64,000 nucleotides of DNA from contig NVQB01000001.1 of the NCBI GenBank assembly GCA_002319075.1, forward strand, positions 3,844,001 to 3,908,000, written 5' to 3'. Of the stretch, positions 26,993 through 35,400 are shown one piece after another (within the stretch, counting starts at the first letter, position 1; every line of letters starts with the position of its first letter). The stretch is from Sphingobacteriaceae bacterium. GTDB taxonomy: Bacteria > Bacteroidota > Bacteroidia > B-17B0 > Aurantibacillaceae. Below the pieces are notes generated by a model. The model ran no database searches. It saw only the letters and a list, made by a program, of their open reading frames with translations, and was not told the DNA's origin. The translations under genes and the position numbers were made by a program.

Positions 26993-28387
26993 TTGACCCT
27001 AATTAAAAGCATATCAGGAATCAGAGGAACTATAGGCGGTAAACCAGACAATGGACTAACCCCTTTAGATACTGTAAAATTTGCCTCAGCATATGGCACA
27101 TGGATTCTTAAGAATAACAGCAAAGTAAAACATCCCACTGTAATTATCGGACGCGATGCGCGCATCAGTGGTCAGATGGTAAGCAATATTGTAAGTGGAA
27201 CACTTATAGGTTTGGGAATTAACGTTATTGATCTCGATTTAAGTACAACGCCAACTGTTGAAGTGGCGGTTACAGAATTGAAAGCTCAGGGCGGTATTAT
27301 TTTAACTGCCAGCCACAATCCTAAACAATGGAATGCTTTAAAGCTTCTGAATGAAAAGGGAGAATTTATAAGTGAAGAAAACGGTCAGGAAATTTTAAAA
27401 CTGGCCGAGGCGGCTGATTTTGACTACGCAGAAGTTTCTGATCTTGGTAAATATTCTTTAAATAAAGAATTTCTCTCAATACATATTCAAAAAATACTTG
27501 ATTTGCCTTATGTGGATGTTAAAGCCATTGAAGCAGCAAATTTTTCTATAGTGCTTGATGCAATTAATTCCAGCGGTAGTATAGCTGTTCCGGCTTTGCT
27601 CGAGAAGTTAGGGGTTAAAAAATTACAGGTTATTCATGGCGAAACCACTGGTGATTTTGCACATAATCCTGAGCCATTACCAGAACATTTAAGCGACCTG
27701 AGTAATACAGTTAAAAAACAAAATGCTCATTTAGGAATTAGTGTAGATCCAGATGTTGATCGTCTTGCATTTGTTTGTGAGGATGGAGAAATGTTCGGTG
27801 AAGAATATACCCTGGTAGCAGTCGCCGATTACGTATTAAAACATAAAAAAGGAAATACAGTTAGTAATCTTTCAAGCACTCGCGCATTGCGTGACGTTAC
27901 TGAATTAAACGGAGGATCGTATTCTGCATCAGCTGTTGGAGAAGTAAATGTGGTGACAAAAATGAAAGCTACAAATGCTGTGATTGGTGGAGAAGGAAAT
28001 GGAGGGATCATCCTTCCTGAATTACACTACGGTCGCGATGCATTGGTAGGCATTGCTATTTTTTTAACCCACCTCGCAAAATATGGTAAGTCAACCTCCA
28101 TGTTAAGGGCGAGTTATCCTAACTATTTTATTTCAAAAAATAAAATTGAATTAACTCCTCAAATAAATGTGGATAAAGTTTTACTGGCTATAAAAGAAAA
28201 ATATAAAGATCAACCCGTAAATACAGTAGATGGTGTTAAGATAGAATTCGATAAAGAATGGGTACATCTGCGTAAAAGTAATACAGAACCAATTATCAGG
28301 ATTTACAGCGAAAGTCAAACGGAAGCAACTGCAGACAATCTTGCGAAAAAAATAATTTCAGACATAAAAGAAATTATCCGCAGTTAA
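26993..28387 (+). CDS. glmM: Phosphoglucosamine mutase
   Basis: The 464-residue enzyme converts glucosamine 6-phosphate to glucosamine 1-phosphate for UDP-GlcNAc and cell-wall synthesis. The phosphoserine loop is T-A-S-H-N-P with Ser107, the metal site is D-P-D-V-D-R, and G-E-G-N-G-G and R-K-S-N-T-E-P mark the sugar- and phosphate-binding regions. The protein starts from TTG. The N-terminus M-T-L-I-K-S-I-S-G-I-R-G-T begins at the point where family members begin, so the TTG is credible. The leader is very short. Confidence 0.95.
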   Translation: MTLIKSISGIRGTIGGKPDNGLTPLDTVKFASAYGTWILKNNSKVKHPTVIIGRDARISGQMVSNIVSGTLIGLGINVIDLDLSTTPTVEVAVTELKAQGGIILTASHNPKQWNALKLLNEKGEFISEENGQEILKLAEAADFDYAEVSDLGKYSLNKEFLSIHIQKILDLPYVDVKAIEAANFSIVLDAINSSGSIAVPALLEKLGVKKLQVIHGETTGDFAHNPEPLPEHLSDLSNTVKKQNAHLGISVDPDVDRLAFVCEDGEMFGEEYTLVAVADYVLKHKKGNTVSNLSSTRALRDVTELNGGSYSASAVGEVNVVTKMKATNAVIGGEGNGGIILPELHYGRDALVGIAIFLTHLAKYGKSTSMLRASYPNYFISKNKIELTPQINVDKVLLAIKEKYKDQPVNTVDGVKIEFDKEWVHLRKSNTEPIIRIYSESQTEATADNLAKKIISDIKEIIRS

Positions 28388-28751
28388 CATTAATTAAAAG
28401 TTAAAGACCCAAATGAGTAAGACTATCTTTTAACTTAGTGAAAGATTTTTTAATTCATGTTGTCCTCCATAATTTTGAACAAGAAATAATAAAAGTATAA
28501 ACCCAAATCTAACCCAGTCCTAAACTTATGTCCCAAAGAACCTAAACAAAGGGTTCAAGTACTTATCACAAAAAACAAATAGCGAAAAAAAATAACGTAG
28601 GCTTTACGAAGAGTTTACTATGTATTTACGCGAAAAAAAAAGAAAATAAAATGAACCCAACCTTTGTGAAAGCAGGTAGGTATTAATGATTGAAATCGAA
28701 CAAAAAAACAAACAAATAAATATATACCCCAACAAAAACAACAAACAAATC
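28388..28751. other. 364-bp non-coding region before the first giant adhesin gene
   Basis: No gene is supported. Just after glmM an A/T-rich imperfect hairpin pairs AAGTTAAAGA with TCTTTTAACTT at about 28397-28432. A -7-like TAATTTTG lies at 28470-28477 without a matching -33 site. If it is used, the adhesin mRNA has a leader of about 270 bases. The last 140 bases are A-rich, as is common before Bacteroidota start codons. A short open frame from 28686 merely extends the adhesin frame upstream of its signal peptide. Confidence 0.4.
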
Positions 28752-31700
28752 ATGAAAAACAAACTACTCCTAACGGGAATTGTAGCTCTAAGCTTCTTCT
28801 TTTCCCACAAATCCCAAGCGCAGGTGCCCACGGCATCCTTCTCGCTGAGTCAGCCATCCGTGTGTGCGGGTGGAACTTTACATTTAACGGATGCGTCTTC
28901 TGAAACACCAACGGCGTGGTCGTACACAATCGAAGGTCCGGCAACTCTTAATTCCACTTCTCAAAATCCTACTTTTACATTAGCCACTGTAGGAGATTAC
29001 ACAGTTATTTTAGTAGCTACAAATGCCAATGGTAGCAGTTCGCCAGCAACAGGAACTATTTCCGTAAAGGCATTACCGGTTGTAACAGCTTCAGCTCCAA
29101 TGGAGGCTTGTGCTGGTTCATCAGTAACATTTAGCGGTGGTGGTGCATCTACATATGCATGGACTGACGGCGTTAGTGACGGTGTTGCGTTTGCAGCATC
29201 AACATCAAAACAATATACAGTAACGGGTACTGATATTCAGGGTTGTAAAGCCGAAACAACAGTTTCTTTAACTGTTCATCCTTTACCAGTTCTTACCATG
29301 AGTGGAGCAAGTTCTGTATGTATCGGAAGTGCTGTTACGCTTACAGTGGCAGGTGCTTCAAGTTATACCTGGAACAGCGGAGAGACTGTAGACAATATTT
29401 CAGCTACTCCTGCAACTAATACAACATTTATTGCTAGCGGTACAGATGCCATAACAAGTTGTTCAAATTCAGTTTCGCAAAGTATTACCGTAAACGCTTT
29501 ACCAGTTGTTACTGTTAACAGTGCTAGTATTTGCTCAGGCGATTTATTTACAATGGTTCCTGCTGGAGCTGCTTCATATGTATACTCTAACGGTTCTAAT
29601 ACAGTAACCCCTTTAACCAGCGATAGTTATACTGTAACGGGTACAGATGCTAATGGTTGTGTGAATACAGCTGTTTCAAATGTTACGCTTCTTGCTTTAC
29701 CTGTTATCAGTGTATCAGGTGGTACTCTTTGTTCTGGTTCTGTATTTACCCTTACCCCAACAGGTGCTGCAACATATTCTATTAACTCTGTTTTAGGTAC
29801 AACAGTTAATCCGGCAATTACAACTTCTTATTCTATAACAGGTACAGATGCTAACGGTTGCAAAACTGCAGCAGCAGCTATTGCTGAAATCACTGTATCT
29901 GCTTCTCCGGCTTTGTCTGTAAACAGCGGTTCTGTTTGTGCAGGTCAGGTTTTTACTATTACTCCTACAAGTGCTAATACTGTTACTTTTTCTTTTGTAA
30001 CAGGTGCAAGTACTGTAGCTCCTTTAACTTCTACTAATTATATTGTTGCAGCAGAAGATGCTAATGGTTGTCGTACTGAAGCAACTTCTGTTTTAACTGT
30101 TGTTGCTTTACCAGTTGTTACTGTTAACAGTGCTAGTATCTGTACAGGTGATGTATTTACAATGGTTCCTGCTGGAGCTGCGTCATATGTGTACTCTAAT
30201 GGTTCTAATACAGTATCTCCTTTAACTAACGATAGTTATACTGTAACAGGTACCGATGCTAATGGTTGTGTAAATACAGCTGTTTCAAATGTTACGCTTC
30301 TTGCTTTACCGGTTATCAGCGTATCAGGTGGTACTCTTTGTTCTGGTTCTGTATTTACGCTTACCCCAACAGGTGCTGCAACATATTCTATTAACTCTGT
30401 TTTAGGTACAACAGTTAATCCGGCAATTACAACTTCTTATTCTATCACAGGTACAGATGCTAACGGTTGCAAAACTGCAGCAGCAGCAATTGCTGAAATC
30501 ACCGTATCTGCTTCTCCGGCTTTGTCTGTAAACAGCGGTTCTATTTGTGCAGGTCAGGTTTTTACTATTACTCCTACAAGTGCTAACACTGTTACTTTTT
30601 CTTTTGTAACAGGCGCAAGTACTGTAGCTCCTTCAACTTCTACCAATTATATTGTAGCAGCAGAAGATGCTAATGGTTGTCGTACTGAAGCAACTTCTGT
30701 TTTAACTGTTGTTGCTTTACCAGTTGTTTCAGTTAATAGTGGTAGTATTTGTTCAGGTAGCAGTTTTACAATGACTCCTTCAGGTGCAACTACTTATACT
30801 TTTGTTAACGGTTCTAATGTTGTAAATCCAACTACAAACACTTCTTACTCAGTGAATGGTTCATCTGTTGAAGGGTGTGTTTCAGCAGGGTTTGCTGTTT
30901 CTGATGTTACTGTAAACGCGTTACCTGTGGTAAGCGCTAATAGCGGATCTGTTTGTTTAGGATCAGCTTTCTTAATTACAGCTTCAGGTGCATCTACTTA
31001 TACTTTTGAAGGTGGTTCATCTTCTGTTACCCCTCTTGCAACAACTAACTACACTGTGGTTGGTACAAGTGCACAAGGATGTACCTCGTCAAATATCGCA
31101 ACCGTAACAGTTAATGTGTGGTCTTTACCTGTAATTACAATTACAAGTCCAACAGCTATTTGCTCTGGTCAAACTACAACTCTTAACGTGTCTGGTAACG
31201 CATCTACTTATACTTGGGTTGTTTCAAATTCAAACGCTACAAGTTACCCGGTAAATCCTACAACTAATACAACTTACACAGTAATTGGTACTGATGGAAA
31301 TGGTTGCGAGAAATCGGCAACACGCTCAATAGTTGTAAACTCTTTACCTACAATCACGGTTAATAGTGGAATTATTTGTTCGGGTGGTTCTTTCACAATT
31401 GTTCCAACCGGTGCATTAACTTATAGCATTCAAAATAATTCAACAGTGGTAAGTCCTGCCGCTACTACAGCTTACACTGTAATCGGTGTTGATGCTAACG
31501 GTTGCGTATCTGCTCTGCCTGCTGTTTCTACGGTTTCCGTTGTAAATTCTTTAACTATTAACGTAACTGGAAATACAACTATCTGTAACGGACAATCAAC
31601 AAGCTTAACTGCAAGTGGTGCTACAACGTATTCTTGGAATGCTACTACTTTAACCAATACCATTTCTGTTAATCCTTCAACTACTACAAATTATGTGGTA

Positions 31701-32231
31701 ACTGGTAGCGCTTCAGGTTGTTCTCAAACTAAAACAGTTACTGTTGTTGTAAATGCTTTACCTGTTGTAACGGTTACTTCTTCTTCTGCCCTGATTTGCG
31801 TTGGAGAAACTGCAACTTTAACTTCTACAGGAGCTCTTACTTACAGCTGGGATAATAACTCAACTTTAGCTTCTCTTGTAGTTACTCCAACTGTTAATAC
31901 AACTTATACTGTAACAGGTACTGATGTAAATACATGTTCTGCAAAAACTACTTTCGTACAAAATGTATCGGAATGTACTGGTATTGCAAAAGCAGATGCT
32001 AACATGGTAAGTGCCGGAATTTATCCTAATCCTACGAATGGAGATTTTACTGTGACTCTTACAAAAGAAACTGCTGTTAAAATTCTTAATGGCATTGGAC
32101 AAGTTGTTTTTGCTAGCCAATTAGCTAGTGGTGACACTACTGTTTCTTTGAACGGTCAACCAAACGGAATTTATTTCGTACAATTAAAACAAGGAAATCA
32201 ATTTAAAACAGTAAAAGTTGTAAAAAACTAA
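28752..32231 (+). CDS. Giant secreted Ig-like repeat adhesin, type A T9SS sorting domain
   Basis: About 1159 residues. The ATG at 28752 is chosen because it places the signal peptide (L-L-L-T-G-I-V-A-L-S-F-F-F-S) at the N-terminus; the frame also extends to an ATG at 28686, but that would bury the signal. A PKD-like module is followed by about fourteen Ig-like modules of 65-72 residues. Each contains an I-C-S-G or V-C-A-G cysteine and a later G-C, and ends near L-P-V-V. Residues 251-453 and 454-656 are a 97% identical tandem duplication of three modules. The last 75 residues (Y-P-N-P-T-N-G-D-F-T-V ... G-I-Y-F-V-Q-L ... V-K-V-V-K) are a type A sorting domain. No catalytic head is seen; adhesion or a surface layer is likely. 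Confidence 0.92.
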   Translation: MKNKLLLTGIVALSFFFSHKSQAQVPTASFSLSQPSVCAGGTLHLTDASSETPTAWSYTIEGPATLNSTSQNPTFTLATVGDYTVILVATNANGSSSPATGTISVKALPVVTASAPMEACAGSSVTFSGGGASTYAWTDGVSDGVAFAASTSKQYTVTGTDIQGCKAETTVSLTVHPLPVLTMSGASSVCIGSAVTLTVAGASSYTWNSGETVDNISATPATNTTFIASGTDAITSCSNSVSQSITVNALPVVTVNSASICSGDLFTMVPAGAASYVYSNGSNTVTPLTSDSYTVTGTDANGCVNTAVSNVTLLALPVISVSGGTLCSGSVFTLTPTGAATYSINSVLGTTVNPAITTSYSITGTDANGCKTAAAAIAEITVSASPALSVNSGSVCAGQVFTITPTSANTVTFSFVTGASTVAPLTSTNYIVAAEDANGCRTEATSVLTVVALPVVTVNSASICTGDVFTMVPAGAASYVYSNGSNTVSPLTNDSYTVTGTDANGCVNTAVSNVTLLALPVISVSGGTLCSGSVFTLTPTGAATYSINSVLGTTVNPAITTSYSITGTDANGCKTAAAAIAEITVSASPALSVNSGSICAGQVFTITPTSANTVTFSFVTGASTVAPSTSTNYIVAAEDANGCRTEATSVLTVVALPVVSVNSGSICSGSSFTMTPSGATTYTFVNGSNVVNPTTNTSYSVNGSSVEGCVSAGFAVSDVTVNALPVVSANSGSVCLGSAFLITASGASTYTFEGGSSSVTPLATTNYTVVGTSAQGCTSSNIATVTVNVWSLPVITITSPTAICSGQTTTLNVSGNASTYTWVVSNSNATSYPVNPTTNTTYTVIGTDGNGCEKSATRSIVVNSLPTITVNSGIICSGGSFTIVPTGALTYSIQNNSTVVSPAATTAYTVIGVDANGCVSALPAVSTVSVVNSLTINVTGNTTICNGQSTSLTASGATTYSWNATTLTNTISVNPSTTTNYVVTGSASGCSQTKTVTVVVNALPVVTVTSSSALICVGETATLTSTGALTYSWDNNSTLASLVVTPTVNTTYTVTGTDVNTCSAKTTFVQNVSECTGIAKADANMVSAGIYPNPTNGDFTVTLTKETAVKILNGIGQVVFASQLASGDTTVSLNGQPNGIYFVQLKQGNQFKTVKVVKN
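29502..30110 (+). repeat. 609-bp tandem repeat, copy 1
   Basis: This copy encodes three Ig-like modules (cysteine motifs I-C-S-G-D, L-C-S-G-S and V-C-A-G-Q). It is followed directly by a second copy of identical length, and the two encoded proteins differ at 6 of 203 residues by direct comparison. Confidence 0.95.
30111..30719 (+). repeat. 609-bp tandem repeat, copy 2
   Basis: This copy repeats 29502-30110 in frame and without insertions or deletions. Amino-acid changes are Ser-Thr, Leu-Val, Thr-Ser, Ser-Asn, Val-Ile and Leu-Ser. After 30719 the similarity falls to the level of ordinary module-to-module resemblance, so the duplication ends sharply at a module boundary. Confidence 0.95.
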
Positions 32232-32254
32232 GCTTTTCTAATATCCTACCTTAT

Positions 32255-32290
32255 AAAAAGGGTGATTGTTCAGTCAATCGCCCTTTTTTT
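32255..32290 (+). terminator. Intrinsic terminator after the first giant adhesin gene
   Basis: A nine-base stem, GGGTGATTG at 32260-32268 with CAATCGCCC at 32275-32283 (one G-T pair), is extended by A-T pairs. It has a six-base loop and runs into seven T at 32284-32290. Each giant gene therefore seems to be its own unit. Confidence 0.87.
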
Positions 32291-32308
32291 ATTGCCAAAA
32301 CCCTATAA

Positions 32309-32322
32309 CTCTATTAATAGAG
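32309..32322. repeat. 14-bp perfect palindrome upstream of the kelch adhesin gene
   Basis: CTCTATTAATAGAG is perfectly symmetric and lies about 90 bases before the ATG at 32412, just beyond the terminator of the preceding gene. Its symmetry and place suit a dimeric regulator's operator, but no family is recognised. Confidence 0.35.
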
Positions 32323-32411
32323 CTGAGCATAATTCTTTTTTAACTATTTTTACGTATATTTTGCATACCAGGTTCTTGTGCTCTTAAATTTTATAACACA
32401 CAAACCACACA

Positions 32412-35400
32412 ATGATTAAACATTTACACCTAAGTAAAACGTTACTTTTTTGCGCGTTAGTTATCTTATCCTTTAGCGGAATTTCACAAGAGTGGACCTG
32501 GATTCAAGGGGCAAACACGGTAAATAATTATGGAGTTTACGGAACTCCCTATAATGCCTTTGGCGCAAATACTCCCGGTGCGAGAAATGGTGCGGCATCG
32601 TGGACAGATAATGCTGGAAATTTGTGGCTCTTTGGCGGGGATGGAAATTCTGCGACTAATGGTGGTAGATTAAATGACCTGTGGAAATTTAATGTCATCA
32701 CAAATGAGTGGGCATGGATAAAAGGTAGCAACCAGGCAAATCAAATGCCTAATTATGGCAGCCAGTCTGTACCAAGCTCAACTACTACTCCGGGAGCAAG
32801 GGCTTACAGTCTCACCTGGAAAGATGGTAACGGTAATTTATGGTTATTCGGTGGAGAGGGCTATGATAGTAATGGTTCGTTTGCTAATCTGAATGATCTA
32901 TGGAAATTTGATATTACTACTTACAATTGGACCTGGGTAAGTGGAGCAACTACGATCAATCAATTTGGTAATTTTACCACGCAAGGTGTGGCTTCGTCCA
33001 CAAATGTTCCGGGTGCAAGACGCTATTCTTCAGGTTGGGCCGATAATAGCGGCAACTTATGGGTTTTCGGCGGATATGGTTACGGTACTAGCGGAGGTGA
33101 GTATCACCTGAATGATTTATGGAAATACACTATTTCAACAAATCAATGGACATTTGTTAATGGAGGTACTTCAGCAAATCAAAATCCAGCCTATGGAACA
33201 TTAGGGGTTGCCAGCTCAACTAACTTTCCGGGAAGCCGCTTCGGCGCCGTTGCTTGGAATGACAACAGTAATAATCTTTGGTTATTTGGAGGTTATGGCA
33301 GAGATGTAGCTAACGAGGTATTCTTAAGTGACATCTGGAAATACAATCCTTCTACAAATCAATGGACATGGATGGATGGACCCAGTACTGGAAATGAAGC
33401 AATAGCTGGCATAAAGGGCATCGTAAGTTCAACGGCAACTCCAGGAGGACGTTATCTTTCAAGTGCCTGGACAGGCACAGCAGGAAATCTTCTTATATAC
33501 GGAGGCAATGGGGTAGGTGGTAATGATGGAGATCTTTGGCGTTACGATATTAGTTCAGGAAATTGGACCTGGTTAAGGGGAGCTTTGAATATGAAGTCTA
33601 CCAGCGGACAACAAAATGTGTCTTCAGTTAACAATGAGGTCGGGGCAGCTTATAACCAGTGCGCCTGGAAAGATAATTCCAATAATCTTTGGTTATTTGG
33701 CGGACTTGCATATGATATTTTTGGATCATTCAGTAATACCAGTACCTTATGGAAAACCAATTTTCCTGCAACGGTTCCAACCGCGAGCTTCTCTTTTAAT
33801 CAAACGGCAAACGTTTGTATTGGTACAAGAGTTAGTCTAATTAATCAGTCAACAAATTCCCCTGCATCATTCAATTATTATCTGGACGGCAATCTTTTTA
33901 GTTACAGTTCAGAGCCTGTAATTGCCAACGGTACCTTAGTACCTATAAGCGCAGGAATTCACACAGTATCCTTAGTAGTCTCTAATGCCGCCGGAACCAG
34001 TTCTTCCATTACTAAAACAATTTCTGTTTCATCTTTTGCAGCTGCAACTATTACCCGAACTCCTGGCGGTGTAGCAACCATCAACGTGGGATCAGGTCAA
34101 ACTCCCAACAGCAGTTGGGCGCCCTGGGTATACACATTTGCAGATCCTATCCCCGCGGGGGCTACTATAACAAAAATAGATATGTCTTACGACGCGGTTG
34201 ATCAGGGCTGGGGGGGAACTGGCGCAACGGCTGTGTTTCGTATTGAGGATGAAGATGTTTCAAGCGCTGTACTTTCGCACTCAAGCCAGTCTTTTAGCAC
34301 CTCAGTTATAAAATCTGTTCCAAAATATAATTATGGCGGTTTTAACGCTCTCAAGGTTTATTTTGTGGGGTATTCAGGCTGGGAATCTTTTTACAACAAC
34401 GTTACTCTAAATATTTATTACGAACGGTACGATATAAAAATTTGTGCGGGAAGCAGTACAAGTCTTACCGCTGCAGGTGGTAATTCGCGCTCCTGGTCGG
34501 GGGGCATCACAAATGGAGTTTCGTTTACACCCACAGTTTCGGCAATTTATACTGTTACATCTACAGAATTAAATGGCTGTCAGAATACCCAAACAGTTTC
34601 TGTTACACTGGATTCTCCCACGATTAGTATTTATAAAGGCGAAATATGTACTGGACAATCTTTTACGATTGTACCAAACGGAGCTCAAACCTACACCTAC
34701 GTTGGCGGACTAACTGTAGTATCACCCACAATAAATACGACTTATTCTGTTACCGGAACAAGTTCTTTGGGTTGCGCTGCTTCTAACACCGGCGTGGTTA
34801 CAGTCACTGTAAATTCGAACCCTACCATTTCAGCAAATAGCGGAAATTTATGCCCTGGAAATGTTTTTACAATAACTCCTTCAGGAGCCTTCACCTATAC
34901 TATTGACGCTCCCTCATTTTTAGTTTCTCCAAGTATAACCACTACATATTCCATAACAGGAACAAGTAGTAAAGGGTGTGTATCCACGGCCAATGCAGCG
35001 CCAACAATCAGTCTCGCCACCTTGCCCATCGTTAGTGCCAGCGACGCCGCTATTTGTTATGGCGATACGTACACAATAGTTCCGAGTGGCGCATCAAGCT
35101 ATACCTATTCCAGTGGTTCCAATACAGTGTCTCCTTTACTTACAACAAGCTATTCAATTTCGGGTACCAGCTCCTTAGGATGTATCTCCGCTTCCGCGGC
35201 AGTTATTAACCTGAGTGTAAATCCCCTTCCTTCTATTACTGCTGTTAGTGGCACTGTTTGCTCTGGAAACTTATTTATAATAAATGCCAGTGGAGCTCAA
35301 ACATTCACTTTTTCTGGTGGTTCATCAGTGGTAAATCCAACGATTAATACCTCTTATTCAGTCACGGGCACCAGCAGCCTTGGTTGCCTTTCAGCAAGTG

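Noticed and set aside
28397-28432. Hairpin after glmM as a terminator
   Set aside because: The stem is A-T rich and imperfect, with a loop of about 15 bases and no T-tract, so it is mentioned only within the gap description.
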